DNA from: Thermosynechococcus sp. | GTDB taxonomy: Bacteria > Cyanobacteriota > Cyanobacteriia > Thermosynechococcales > Thermosynechococcaceae | NCBI RefSeq assembly: GCF_025999095.1 | Contig: NZ_AP024678.1 | Span: 2,387,527 to 2,451,526, forward strand | DNA: 64,000 bases | Direction: 5' to 3' | Shown here: in pieces, positions 1 through 9,054 of the stretch | Layout of the letters: each line of letters opens with the position of its first letter | Position numbering within the stretch: position 1 is the stretch's first letter | The notes under the pieces: model-generated | What the model was told of the DNA's origin: nothing | The model's database searches: none | Seen by the model: only the letters and a program-made list of their open reading frames with translations | Program-made: the position numbers and the translations under genes

Positions 1-637
1 CCCCAACTCCTGCTTTTTGCAGTTGCTTGGTAAATTGGGGAAGAACTCGCTGACACTGCCGCACAAAAGCCGCCAACCAATTGTCTAAATGCTCAATTTG
101 TTCCCTATTGAGGTAAATATCACGGCTGGATTGGTACGACCGATAAACGACCCGACCCTCATTGGTCACCGTAAAGTCAGCAAACCAACTGCTATAGGGA
201 CGGGTCCCCCGCCAATAATTGGCCACAATCATTTTGCCAAGGTATTTCTGGGCAATATCGCCAATTTTGTTAAAGTGTTCAAGAACTTCCGCTAGGGTGA
301 GGACTTTAGCGGCTGGCTGTTCCATGCTATCAAGCTGAGGTAGCGTGATATCGCTGAGGTCTTCTTGAGGTTGTGCCGCCAGACCCATCAAAGCGAAGAG
401 CTTCTGTTCCAGATTGACGAGGTAGCTATTGTAGGTCTGGCCATTGCGGCTGAGGGTTTGGTGCATCCGCACAATCAGATCAATTTCCGCCAACTTAGTT
501 GCAGCTAAGGAGTCTAAGCGCGATAACTGCTCGGCAAAAGCCTCGCTATCGCTCCCACTCACCTTTAGGCCAAGGGATTCAGCACGCTCTGCAAGCAGAC
601 GGCGAATGTAGTAGCGGGTCATGGGTGTGAGCGGCAT
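1..637 (-). CDS. Unrecognised protein, 3' end beyond window
   Basis: The frame is open from an ATG at 637 down to the window edge, giving at least 212 residues with no stop, so the C-terminus is missing. The start reads MPLTPMTRYYIRR. The protein is soluble-looking and largely helical, with a central stretch rich in Leu, Gln and Asp and no membrane segment or signal peptide. I do not recognise a family or catalytic motif. A good HLR1 (RpaB) box lies 41-58 nt upstream of the start, which suggests control by light or redox stress. Nothing in the sequence supports a specific function. Confidence 0.7.
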   Translation of the reverse strand, partial: MPLTPMTRYYIRRLLAERAESLGLKVSGSDSEAFAEQLSRLDSLAATKLAEIDLIVRMHQTLSRNGQTYNSYLVNLEQKLFALMGLAAQPQEDLSDITLPQLDSMEQPAAKVLTLAEVLEHFNKIGDIAQKYLGKMIVANYWRGTRPYSSWFADFTVTNEGRVVYRSYQSSRDIYLNREQIEHLDNWLAAFVRQCQRVLPQFTKQLQKAGVG

Positions 638-677
638 AGTCCTAAACCTCAAATGCAGTGAAAGAAGAAACCGGAGG

Positions 678-695
678 AATGTAAAGTTTTGTAAA
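678..695 (-). promoter_or_regulatory. HLR1 box (RpaB site) upstream of the first gene
   Basis: Read on the minus strand the site is TTTACAAA-AC-TTTACATT. It fits the known HLR1 consensus (G/T)TTACA(T/A)(T/A)NN(G/T)TTACA(T/A)(T/A) at every constrained position. A possible -10 element (TAGATT on the minus strand, 698-703) lies just upstream, so bound RpaB would sit around the start of transcription, a position expected for repression in low light. No transcription start is known here. Confidence 0.6.
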
Positions 696-1047
696 CTAAT
701 CTAGCACGTTGCTTCCCCGTGTTGCACAACAGGAAATTTTTTTATATAAGTAAATTGGCGGAGTAGTAAGAATTTACTCCAGGGAAACGGCTGTTCATTC
801 CTTCCAACCTATTCACGAATATAAATGATAGGAGCTGCTTCCTTCTCAGTAGTTTCACGGAAATTTATAGCATATTGACAAATTTTAATAAAACTAAAAG
901 CGGCTAGGATTAGCGGGTCTTGACACGGGTGAGCCCCCTAGTGAGCTGCACCGCCAATTGTTGAAGCAATTTTTCACTTGACGTGCGCTGCAATCTCTGT
1001 GATGATGAAAGGAGTAGTTGGCTGTTTTGCTTGTTCAATATAGGCTA

Positions 1048-1076
1048 TTGACAAAACACTTTTCTTGAGGTCTAAT
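1048..1076 (+). promoter_or_regulatory. Predicted sigma-70-type promoter of desC
   Basis: A perfect TTGACA (1048-1053) is followed after exactly 17 nt by TCTAAT (1071-1076), on the correct strand and about 75-90 nt before the desC start. This is one of the best -35/-10 pairs in the window. A leader of roughly 70-85 nt is implied. Confidence 0.55.
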
Positions 1077-1151
1077 TCAAGAAGCATTCACAGCTACCTC
1101 TGCCCTAGTGGAGTGGTCTACACGGCTTAGCTCGGTCTAGGGCTTGTCAAT

Positions 1152-2000
1152 GTGTTCGAGAGTTCTATGACATCTGTTTCTTTGTTGCCTGCACGCCCCC
1201 TGCGTCCCAACTGGGGGGTGATTTTTTTTATGGGTATTGTCCATTTGGGAGCGTTGCTGGCCTTTGTGCCTGGGACGTTTTCATGGTCGGCAGTGCTCCT
1301 CTGCTTTGTCCTCTACTGGATCTCTGGTGGTTTAGGGATTACCTTGGGATGGCATCGTCTTGTCACCCATCGTAGTTTCCAATGTCCGCAATGGCTGGAA
1401 TACTTTTTTGTTTTTTGCGGTACCTTGGCCTGTGAGGGTGGCGTCATTGAATGGGTCGGCCTCCACCGCAATCATCACCTCCACTCCGATCAAGAACTGG
1501 ATCAGCACAATTCCCAAAAGGGCTTTTGGTGGTCCCACATGGGTTGGATGCTCCAAGAAGTGCCCGCTAAGGCAGAGGTGGAACGCCTTACCAAGGACAT
1601 TAACACTGACCCTGTCTATCGCTTTTTGAATCGGTATTTTCTCCTTATTCAAGTGGCTTTAGGGATGTTGTTATATCTCTGGGGTGGACTGCCCTTTGTG
1701 GTCTGGGGCATCTTTGTCCGCCTGGTGCTGGTGTATCACCTAACTTGGTTTGTCAATAGTGCGACCCACAGGTTTGGCTACCGCACCTTTGAATCGGGCG
1801 ATCGCTCCACAAATTGTTGGTGGGTTGCCCTCCTGACGTTTGGCGAAGGCTGGCACAACAATCACCACACCTATCCCCATTCAGCACGCCACGGTCTGCA
1901 ATGGTGGGAATTTGATATTACGTGGATCACGATTCGAGCACTGCAAGTGATGGGTCTGGCTCAAAAGGTGCGGCTTGTGGAAGCCCCCAGGAATCAGTAA
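1152..2000 (+). CDS. desC: Acyl-lipid Delta-9 fatty-acid desaturase
   Basis: Membrane di-iron desaturase that puts the first double bond into fatty acids of membrane glycerolipids, with ferredoxin as likely electron donor. The three histidine boxes are clear: HRLVTH (residues 68-73), HRNHH (near 105) and HNNHH near the C-terminus, with hydrophobic segments before the first box and between the second and third. The length of 277-282 residues fits the cyanobacterial DesC family. The frame opens at a GTG (1152), but the ATG at 1167 (MTSVSL) is an equally good start. It is transcribed alone from the promoter at 1048-1076. Lipid position specificity cannot be read from the sequence. Confidence 0.93.
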   Translation: MFESSMTSVSLLPARPLRPNWGVIFFMGIVHLGALLAFVPGTFSWSAVLLCFVLYWISGGLGITLGWHRLVTHRSFQCPQWLEYFFVFCGTLACEGGVIEWVGLHRNHHLHSDQELDQHNSQKGFWWSHMGWMLQEVPAKAEVERLTKDINTDPVYRFLNRYFLLIQVALGMLLYLWGGLPFVVWGIFVRLVLVYHLTWFVNSATHRFGYRTFESGDRSTNCWWVALLTFGEGWHNNHHTYPHSARHGLQWWEFDITWITIRALQVMGLAQKVRLVEAPRNQ

Positions 2001-2006
2001 AAACCC

Positions 2007-3812
2007 TTAAAAGGGGTTCTGGGGTTCCGCCTCTTGCCAAATGCGGATCAATTCTCTTGCTTCCGAGTAGAGAGGATGGGTGGGGGGGATGAGTTCGGCG
2101 GTGGCGATCGCCTGGCGGTTGTCCCGTCCGACCCAATAGCGTGCCTGCTCTAGGATGTTGTTGCCCCACTCCACGATCAACTGGTTGGCGGTGGCATAGA
2201 CACTGGAGTTGGGGGAAATTTTTTGGGCAATGGCAATAGCAGCGGCAAAGTCGCGATCGCGACCCCCTTGGGCACGGCGCTGGGCTTCATTCAGGCGAGC
2301 CATCTCCGGATCAAGCTGCCAGCTCACTGCTTCAGTTGCAACGGGGGGAAAGAGTTCTTTGAGGCGATTTTGAGCCGTTTCATAGAGGGCGCGCTGGGGA
2401 CGAATTTGCTCCAGCAGTTGGCGAGCTTGCAACAGAGCTTCAGGGGTACCTTGGCGGGCAAGGATATTGGCTCGGTCAATCAGGGGTTGATCCTCGGCAA
2501 TCTCGATTTGACGTTGCCACAGCCGTCGCTGATCGCGGATTTGGTCTTGGCGATAGGGACTCGCCTCCGCCAAAGGGATGTTGAGTCTGTTAATCGCAAC
2601 GTAAAGGCGGTCCACCGTACCACCACGGGCAATGGCTTGGGCTGCTGCTAAGGTTTGTAACACCTTCAGATCGGTTTGCCAGCGCCGAATGGCCTGTTGA
2701 GCTTCAAAGTAGAGGGGGCGTTCTGCAGTAATCGTCCGTGCTTGGGCGATCGCTCGATCAATGTCTTGTCCCATCCTTGCTTGAGCAAACTCTTCTGCTG
2801 CTGCCAACTTCACCACATCCTCAGCAGCGGGGGTATCCCTGACATCTGGGGGAATCAAACTAGCAATTCGCCGCGCTTCTTGGGGGTCATAGCGATTTAA
2901 GGCGGCGATCGCCAGTTCTAACAATCCCTCACCCAATTCATTGAGCAATCGCCGCGCACCGGGGTAAATATCACTGGTAGTGGGAATTCGCCGCACAATT
3001 GCGATCGCAGCGGCCAAGTTATCGGCTCCCCCCTGCGCCATGAGGGCACGCGCTTCATCCAACTGTCGATCTTCCCGTTGGGCACGGATAATCCGCTCAT
3101 TAAAGGCACCAAACTGTTCCTGCGCCCAGTAACGACAGTCAACAAATTGCAACTGGAGCGAGATTTGAAAGGCGTCCCGCCATTGCAGGTTTTTCAACGC
3201 CGCTTCAGCACGGCGGTAGATTTCTTCTCCTTTTTGCCAAATTTCCTGCCAGCGCTGAATGCGTTCTTCCACCTTGGCATAGGCTGGGACCTCCCGGGGA
3301 ATCCGCCGCGCAAAGGCGATCGCCCGATTTAATTGCCCTCCATGAAAGGCTTCCTCTGCCAAGGTCAACACCTGATCGGACCACACCTCTAGGCGGCGAT
3401 TAATCTCAGGGGCAAGGGGATGATCCCGCGGCAAGTCGTCAATGAGATCAATGGCATGGAGCAAATCCTCAAGGGTGTGTCGCCCTGCGGCCTGTTGGGC
3501 ACAGTAGAGGCGAAAGGAGGCCGATGCCAGAGGCCAAAGGACAAAATCACAATTGCCGGGAGTTGTTGGTTGCCGCAGTAGCAGCCACAGGGAGAGCCCC
3601 GAAATCCCCAGGGAAATTAGCAGGGAGAGGCCAGCCACCCCTGGCCAGTGTTGCAACCAAGGTAAGCAGCGGCGCCACTGGTTGTTAACAAGGGGAGCGA
3701 GACGATTGAGTTGGCGCGATCGCCCGCCAAAGCGCTTTAAGATCGCAATCACTGCCGTTGGTTTAGTTTGCTCCTGCACCGTCTCCCACTCCCCAACACT
3801 GCCGATTGGCAT
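2007..3812 (-). CDS. Large membrane-anchored helical-repeat protein, function unknown
   Basis: 601 residues. The N-terminal ~50 residues are basic and cytoplasmic-looking, followed by one transmembrane segment near residues 55-80 (GVAGLSLLISLGISGLSLW). The rest is a long series of helix pairs rich in Ala, Arg, Gln and Glu, with recurring A-IA-A--IP blocks spaced about 50-60 residues, resembling TPR or other alpha-solenoid repeats. I know no function; a scaffold or adaptor at the membrane is a guess. It ends 6 nt from the convergent desC stop. An imperfect hairpin at 2002-2018 lies between the two stops. Confidence 0.75.
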   Translation of the reverse strand: MPIGSVGEWETVQEQTKPTAVIAILKRFGGRSRQLNRLAPLVNNQWRRCLPWLQHWPGVAGLSLLISLGISGLSLWLLLRQPTTPGNCDFVLWPLASASFRLYCAQQAAGRHTLEDLLHAIDLIDDLPRDHPLAPEINRRLEVWSDQVLTLAEEAFHGGQLNRAIAFARRIPREVPAYAKVEERIQRWQEIWQKGEEIYRRAEAALKNLQWRDAFQISLQLQFVDCRYWAQEQFGAFNERIIRAQREDRQLDEARALMAQGGADNLAAAIAIVRRIPTTSDIYPGARRLLNELGEGLLELAIAALNRYDPQEARRIASLIPPDVRDTPAAEDVVKLAAAEEFAQARMGQDIDRAIAQARTITAERPLYFEAQQAIRRWQTDLKVLQTLAAAQAIARGGTVDRLYVAINRLNIPLAEASPYRQDQIRDQRRLWQRQIEIAEDQPLIDRANILARQGTPEALLQARQLLEQIRPQRALYETAQNRLKELFPPVATEAVSWQLDPEMARLNEAQRRAQGGRDRDFAAAIAIAQKISPNSSVYATANQLIVEWGNNILEQARYWVGRDNRQAIATAELIPPTHPLYSEARELIRIWQEAEPQNPF

Positions 3813-4021
3813 CCCTAACTATGAGCACAATGCCCAGTGACAGCCCTTTTCTGCAATAGGGATTAAGGAACTGTGCTGTCTGACACGTGCCTTCGCCGTG
3901 TTGAGTGGGTTCCATCCTTGGGAAAAAGGCTGTATCTAGGGAATGGCTGAACCTCTCAAAATTATCCTAATCAACCTAATCAATTTAGAGGGAGAGCTAG
4001 CCCAAAGACACACTCAACAAA

Positions 4022-4570
4022 CTAACTGTTCGTCGTTTCACTAGAGGTCGTTGCTGCGCTAGGGGCGGGCGCTTGGGAGGCTGCATTGCCTCGGTTGAGG
4101 GCTTCCTGCAACTTCGCTTCATCCTCTTTTGACAGGGAGGTGCGCAGGACTTTACCGCCAAAGGGAGCAATTTCCTCGAGTACTTTGTCAGGTGTGGCTT
4201 GACGGACCAATGTAAAGATGGCCGAGCTACCGGGGGCAATGGTTTGTCCCAACTCCTTGATGAAATTATCATCAATGCCAATATCGGTAAATTTGCCGGA
4301 AATCGCTCCCGCCACAAGACCCGCAGCCCAGCCCAAGAGAGGATTGAAGAACAAAAGACCAATTAATAGCCCCCAAAAGCCACCGCCAAGGGCACCCTGG
4401 AGGGTTAAATCCTGAGTCTGGTTAATTTTAACCTTGCCCTCTTTAGTGCGCACGACAACAGCAGCGTCCTCAAGGTCAATGAGATGCTCACGCTGGAGTT
4501 TTAGTAACTGGATTAATACTTCGTTTGCCTTGTACTCATCATCAAATGCAATGACCACTAAGGTACTCAT
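4022..4570 (-). CDS. DUF1269 family membrane-associated protein
   Basis: 182 residues starting MSTLVVIAFDDEYKAN, the usual opening of DUF1269 proteins. A ferredoxin-like N-terminal half (1-60) is followed by a Gly-rich hydrophobic segment (about 60-95, with LQGALGGGFWGLLIGLLFF), a second half with SAIFTLVRQ, and a low-complexity Ala/Ser/Thr tail. The function of the family is not established; the glycine-zipper-like segment suggests membrane association. The gene stands alone with short spacers on both sides. The family call is strong, the role unknown. Confidence 0.8.
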   Translation of the reverse strand: MSTLVVIAFDDEYKANEVLIQLLKLQREHLIDLEDAAVVVRTKEGKVKINQTQDLTLQGALGGGFWGLLIGLLFFNPLLGWAAGLVAGAISGKFTDIGIDDNFIKELGQTIAPGSSAIFTLVRQATPDKVLEEIAPFGGKVLRTSLSKEDEAKLQEALNRGNAASQAPAPSAATTSSETTNS

Positions 4571-4711
4571 AACTTTAGGTCTCCCTACAAATATGGCTCA
4601 TAGAACCGCTCCTACCATAGCATTGTCATTAGCCGGTTGGGATTACGGTATTGTAGCTAAGGGACAAGGCTAGGTCTTTGACAGCCCCTTTCACGCTAAG
4701 AGAGCGAGATC

Positions 4712-5104
4712 ATGAGCACGCCACAAACCTATACTGTGACCATTCATGTGCGTCCCCTCAAGTCAGGGGATCCACCCCCGCGGACATACACAATTACGGT
4801 TCCGAGCGATCGTTATATCCTGCAACACGCTGAGAGCCAGGGCCTTGAGCTGCCCTTTTCCTGTCGCAACGGTGCCTGTACCACCTGTGCTGTGCGTATT
4901 CTCTCTGGCCATGTCTATCAACCGGAAGCCATGGGACTCTCTGCAGCTCTGCAGGCCCAAGGATACGCCCTATTGTGTGTCAGCTACCCCCGCTCTGACC
5001 TTGAGGTGGAAACCCAAGATGAGGATGAGGTCTATGAGCTGCAATTTGGCCGCTACTTTGGCAAAGGACGAGTCCAGTTAGGGCTGCCCCTCGATGAGGA
5101 TTAA
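4712..5104 (+). CDS. [2Fe-2S] plant-type ferredoxin with C-terminal extension
   Basis: Soluble electron carrier of 130 residues. The cluster ligands are in CRNGACTTCA (three Cys) and the fourth Cys is in ALLCVSYPRSD, the pattern of plant-type ferredoxins. It is longer than photosynthetic PetF (about 97 residues): an acidic stretch is followed by a conserved-looking tail VYELQFGRYF. That tail resembles the FdC2/Fed2-like ferredoxins rather than the main photosystem I acceptor, but this sub-family assignment is from memory of the motif. It lies 6 nt before the inositol monophosphatase-family gene, so the two are probably co-transcribed. Confidence 0.88.
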   Translation: MSTPQTYTVTIHVRPLKSGDPPPRTYTITVPSDRYILQHAESQGLELPFSCRNGACTTCAVRILSGHVYQPEAMGLSAALQAQGYALLCVSYPRSDLEVETQDEDEVYELQFGRYFGKGRVQLGLPLDED

Positions 5105-5110
5105 GCAGCT

Positions 5111-5962
5111 ATGTTAGCCGTGAGTTGCCCGCTGCCGGAGAGTGAGCGACAGCGTTACTTAGAAATTGCTACGGAGGCGGCCTTAGCAGGGGGTGCTGTC
5201 CTTCAGTACTACTGGGGCAAATTAAGTGAAATTGAGGAAAAAGGCCGCTCTGGTGACCTCGTCACGGTGGCCGATCGCCAGTCAGAAGCGGCGGTCCTGG
5301 ATGTGATTCGTCGCCATTGTCCAGATCATGCCGTGTTGGCGGAGGAATCGGGTCTTTCGGGACTCAAGGACAATCCATTCCTGTGGGCCATTGATCCGCT
5401 GGATGGCACGACCAACTATGCCCATCAATACCCCTTTAGTGCCGTCTCGGTGGCTCTGTTAGTGGAGGGGGAACCCCACATTGGCGTCGTCTATGATCCC
5501 TTTCATCGAGAACTGTTTCGCGCTGCAACAGGCCTCGGTGCCACCCGCGATCGCCAGCCCATTCACGTTTCCAGTACCGCAGAACTGAGTCACAGTCTTT
5601 TGGTTACCGGTTTTGCCTACGATCGCCGTGAAACGGCGGACAATAACTACGCTGAGTTTTGCTACCTGACCCACCTCACCCAAGGGGTACGGCGGGGCGG
5701 AGCAGCAGCCATAGACTTGGCCTACATTGCCTGTGGTCGCCTCGATGGTTATTGGGAACGGGGTCTCTCCCCCTGGGACTTGGCTGCCGGTGTAGTTCTT
5801 GTCCGTGAAGCTGGGGGCATCGTTACTGCCTACGATCAATCTCCTTTTCAACTGACATCGGGGCGGATTTTAGCCACCAATGGTCATCTCCACGCTGCCC
5901 TAAGCGAGGCTCTACTGCGGGTGAAACCCCTGGGTTTTTCATTTCTGCCAGAGGGACCTTAA
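5111..5962 (+). CDS. Inositol monophosphatase-family phosphatase
   Basis: Mg2+-dependent, Li+-sensitive phosphatase fold of 283 residues. Visible motifs: GDLVTVADRQSE (metal/substrate loop), the EE pair of AEESG, the signature DPLDGTTNYAH and the C-terminal SPWDLAAG. Substrates in the family include inositol phosphates, 3'-phosphoadenosine phosphate and histidinol phosphate; the sequence alone does not choose between them. It follows the ferredoxin gene by 6 nt. Its stop overlaps the convergent scpA stop by 4 nt within a shared TTAA. Confidence 0.9.
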   Translation: MLAVSCPLPESERQRYLEIATEAALAGGAVLQYYWGKLSEIEEKGRSGDLVTVADRQSEAAVLDVIRRHCPDHAVLAEESGLSGLKDNPFLWAIDPLDGTTNYAHQYPFSAVSVALLVEGEPHIGVVYDPFHRELFRAATGLGATRDRQPIHVSSTAELSHSLLVTGFAYDRRETADNNYAEFCYLTHLTQGVRRGGAAAIDLAYIACGRLDGYWERGLSPWDLAAGVVLVREAGGIVTAYDQSPFQLTSGRILATNGHLHAALSEALLRVKPLGFSFLPEGP

Positions 5963-6690
5963 CCTGGGTCTTCTAGGGAAATTGCGGCAGGCAGACAGGT
6001 CCGCACCTGTAGGGGTTGATAAAAATCTGTTTGTTGGAGCTCCACCTTAGACTGGGCGGCGAGGAACAGCAGCGCCCAAAAGACACCCACGGAATCGGGC
6101 TGGCGCTGCAATAACTCTTGGAAGTCTAGCCATGTACCTGCGGGGGCCATTTCCCTGAGAAGGCTTTCCACTTCCCTAGCCATCTCCGTGAGGTTTTCTT
6201 GGTGAGCCAGTTGGGTAATGGCCCTGAGGGTGGTGGGACGGCGACGCTGCCGGGGCTGACGAGGCCGCAGCACCTTTGGGCGATCGCTCTGGAGCGCCAT
6301 GGTTTTCAGGTGGCCAATTAATTCTTCAAGGGTGAGGCGGCGCCATTGTTGTGGGGGCACCACGGGGCGACGATGTAAATGCTGCTCTAGGGCATGGGGC
6401 AAAACCACAAAGGACTGGCTTTCACCGATCTCTGGCGGCTCCTCGCCTTCCGCTGCCGCTGGTGAAGGTTCAGTAACGGCCACTAGGCGATCGCTTTTGA
6501 GGAGCACCAGCATCGCTGCACACAAAAAGGCTTGCCCCGATTCACTGAGATTGGGTTCCCCCCGCTGTGCCAACTCCGCCAAACAGCGATCGCAAACATC
6601 AACGACTTGAATATCCCAGGGGTCAATTTCCCCCCGCTCCGCTAACTCAATCAAAATGTCAATGGCAGTATCGGCAAAAGATTGGCTCAT
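5959..6690 (-). CDS. scpA: Segregation and condensation protein A
   Basis: Kleisin subunit that bridges SMC heads in the bacterial condensin. 243 residues with the ScpA N-terminal block (AIDILIELAERGEIDPWDIQVVD) and the membrane-like hydrophobic helix FLCAAMLVLLKSDRL. A variable Arg/Pro-rich linker (about 140-155) precedes a winged-helix C-terminus containing FWALLFLAAQSKVELQQ. No scpB is adjacent. It converges on the monophosphatase gene with a 4-nt overlap. Confidence 0.88.
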   Translation of the reverse strand: MSQSFADTAIDILIELAERGEIDPWDIQVVDVCDRCLAELAQRGEPNLSESGQAFLCAAMLVLLKSDRLVAVTEPSPAAAEGEEPPEIGESQSFVVLPHALEQHLHRRPVVPPQQWRRLTLEELIGHLKTMALQSDRPKVLRPRQPRQRRRPTTLRAITQLAHQENLTEMAREVESLLREMAPAGTWLDFQELLQRQPDSVGVFWALLFLAAQSKVELQQTDFYQPLQVRTCLPAAISLEDPG

Positions 6691-6788
6691 GGCGGGCTGC
6701 CCCCTCGTTGTTGTCTCTTGTAACCTCCTCCGGACGCTGAGCCGACGGCTAGAGGGCGGGACCGATGGCTCCCCAAAGTGCTCATTAT

Positions 6789-8708
6789 TTAAAAACCCTC
6801 AGCAATGGGAATTGTAAAGTGAAACTTACTACCGCGATCGCGCCCCGCCGACTCCGCCCAAATTTGCCCCCCCAAATTGGTAATAATCTGGCGACAGATT
6901 GCTAGACCCAACCCCGTTCCCCCCGCAGAGCGCCGCAGTGCTCCCTCCTCCTGATAAAAGCGATCAAAAATCCTTTCCAAGCGATCGGGTTCAATGCCGC
7001 GCCCCGTATCGGCTACGGTCACTTCTAGTAACCCATCAGGACGGGGCTTTGCTGCAATGGAGACCTGACCCGACTGTTCTGTAAACTTGCAGGCATTGTC
7101 CAGTAACTTCGAGAGCACCTCCACCAGCCACTCACCATCGGCTCGCACAAGGGGCAGTTCCTTGGGCAAGATGGTCTGAATTGTCGGGAGCTGATCCTTG
7201 GGGGTGCGCAAACTACTGAGGGCCAAATCCACCAGTTCCTGGAGGGACAGCGGTTCCGGTCGCCACTGCACCCGGCCACTTTCCAACTGGGAGAGGGTGA
7301 GGAAGTCCTGAATGAGTTTCCGCATACGCTCAGCATCGGCGAGAGCGGTACTCAGCATCACCTGCCGCAGTTCTGGATCCATATCAGGTTCACTGGCTAG
7401 GCTTTCGAGACAGACTTGAATGGTCGAAAGGGGCGTGCGCAGCTCATGACCTGTAATTGCAATTAGATTGCTGCGGGTACGATCTAATGCCTCCAATTGC
7501 GCATTGAGTTCTTCTAAATCGGCGTAGGCCTCTGCCTGAATCAGGGCAACCCCCACTTGGGCGGCGATCGCCTCCACTAATTCTGCATCCATATCGTGCC
7601 ACGGCAGCGCTTCGCCGCGGTGGAGTTCGACAATACCCAAAAGTCGCCCCCGATACAGAACAGGCGCCAGTAGGAGGGCTTTGACGCCGGCAGCATCGAG
7701 GGGCTTGAAACGGGTGGCCTCATAGTGGGGATCAGCGGCCACATCATCCACCTGAATCATCCGCTGATGGGTCAGTGCCTGCTGGGTGTAGGGGTGCTCA
7801 GCCACAGGCCAATACTGATATTGCAAGGGGGGCAGGGCACCGCTAGTATACTCGTGCTCGATGGGCACCCGCGTATCAGTACTGCGGCAACGATAAATTA
7901 GACAGCGATCGCCCTTGAGGGCTTCCCCCAGCTCCGCCACGGCGCGAGTCAGAATTTCCGTGGGATTGAGGGAATTGCGAATCGCCGTGGTAATTGCATT
8001 GGTGAGACGTTCCTTGCGCTCTTGAATGGCAATTTGGCGGTAGGCCTTAATTTGCTTGTACTGGCCTGCCTGGAGATAGGTAACTAGGCGATCAACAAAG
8101 GGGGCAGGATCAGGATTGCCCCCCTCCAATTGGCGATAGGTTTCAACCAATACTAGACCTTCCCTGAGTTTCTCCTTGAGTTCAGGGCGGTATTCCCGAA
8201 TACGGTTGAGGAGAATTTCAGCCGTTGTTGCCGCCACCTGCCGATCAAACGTCCAAATGCCCTCAAAACGCCGCGCTGCATCCATCGGCGGCAACACCTC
8301 GAAGCGATGGGTGGGCGATCGCTGGACTTCACGGCAGACCAAGCAAGTGCTGTAATTTTTGCCCAAGACGGTCAAATGCCATTCTTGAGTGAGGGCATCG
8401 CCGGGATCAAAGGCCACAGTTTCATAGTCGCCAGAGCAGTTTGTAAACTCGGTTTCGGGGGCAGCCAAAACGTAGACATGGTGGGACTTTGTGGCAATAC
8501 GCTGGTAGCGATGGGCTTCTTGGCGATAAAAGCGTTCCCGCTGAAAGCAGGCAATAATGATTGGCGCATCCTCACTGGCCAAAACCTGATCCTCCATGGC
8601 GTGGGAGAGCGCCGTCAGCGATGTTTTGAAATACAGTTGCAATCGCAAGTGAGGCAATCGCGCCAACAACTCCTCAAGAACAGATGTGGCAATGATCCTG
8701 TTGGCCAT
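6789..8708 (-). CDS. DICT-GAF hybrid sensor histidine kinase
   Basis: 639 residues. Residues about 20-150 form a DICT sensory domain. A linker helix region leads to a GAF domain (about 235-395, with LGEALKGDRCLIYR and GVKALLLAPVLYRGRLLGIVEL). Then come a HisKA domain with phospho-acceptor H421 in ITGHELRTPL and a HATPase domain with N, G1 (VADTGRGIEP) and G2 (GGTGLGLAI) boxes. No membrane segment, so it should be cytoplasmic. The ligand is unknown: the DICT-GAF pair suggests a small molecule or chromophore, but I do not see a firm bilin-binding Cys motif. No response regulator is adjacent. Confidence 0.9.
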   Translation of the reverse strand: MANRIIATSVLEELLARLPHLRLQLYFKTSLTALSHAMEDQVLASEDAPIIIACFQRERFYRQEAHRYQRIATKSHHVYVLAAPETEFTNCSGDYETVAFDPGDALTQEWHLTVLGKNYSTCLVCREVQRSPTHRFEVLPPMDAARRFEGIWTFDRQVAATTAEILLNRIREYRPELKEKLREGLVLVETYRQLEGGNPDPAPFVDRLVTYLQAGQYKQIKAYRQIAIQERKERLTNAITTAIRNSLNPTEILTRAVAELGEALKGDRCLIYRCRSTDTRVPIEHEYTSGALPPLQYQYWPVAEHPYTQQALTHQRMIQVDDVAADPHYEATRFKPLDAAGVKALLLAPVLYRGRLLGIVELHRGEALPWHDMDAELVEAIAAQVGVALIQAEAYADLEELNAQLEALDRTRSNLIAITGHELRTPLSTIQVCLESLASEPDMDPELRQVMLSTALADAERMRKLIQDFLTLSQLESGRVQWRPEPLSLQELVDLALSSLRTPKDQLPTIQTILPKELPLVRADGEWLVEVLSKLLDNACKFTEQSGQVSIAAKPRPDGLLEVTVADTGRGIEPDRLERIFDRFYQEEGALRRSAGGTGLGLAICRQIITNLGGQIWAESAGRDRGSKFHFTIPIAEGF

Positions 8709-9054
8709 GGAAGGGTGTGAATAAGAAGATGCCCTACGGTACCATTATCGGCAAATCCGCACCACCGAACCTATTGAAATTCCGTTCGAGCGGCTGGACC
8801 TGATTCAACCAACGGCTGAATTGCTGGAACCTCCAACCTTAAACTTTTGTTAAGAATTTTATTGATTGGCAGGGCTTATATGTAGTTTTCTATACTATAT
8901 TTAAGCAAACCCGAAAAGATCAGCTTCTCTAGGGCTGGGGATCAACAAAATCCTCATAATTGCAACCGCTGCTTACGTTGTTTCCAAAGGTGCTCCGTGG
9001 AAACACCCATGGCAAGGGGAGAAGCTTGTAGTAACTTGGGTTTCAGAGAATAAG
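8709..9054. other. Intergenic region, kinase / ABC1 divergent spacer
   Basis: About 346 nt between divergent genes. Positions 8882-8895 read GTA-N8-TAC, the core of an NtcA site, but no -10 box is found at the expected distance, so I treat it as weak. A 43-codon open stretch without a start codon runs through 8727-8852 in the plus direction. Nothing else is recognisable. Confidence 0.35.

Larger units (their letters stand above)
638..1151. other. Intergenic region between the first gene and desC
   Basis: This AT-rich spacer separates two divergent genes. It holds the HLR1 box at 678-695, an inverted repeat (GGAGTA/TACTCC, about 761-781) and the desC promoter at 1048-1076. I see no convincing short gene in it. 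The size fits two independent promoters. Confidence 0.5.

Noticed and set aside
8882-8895. NtcA-type GTA-N8-TAC upstream of the ABC1 kinase gene
   Set aside because: No -10 box at the usual distance, and the motif is short enough to occur by chance.
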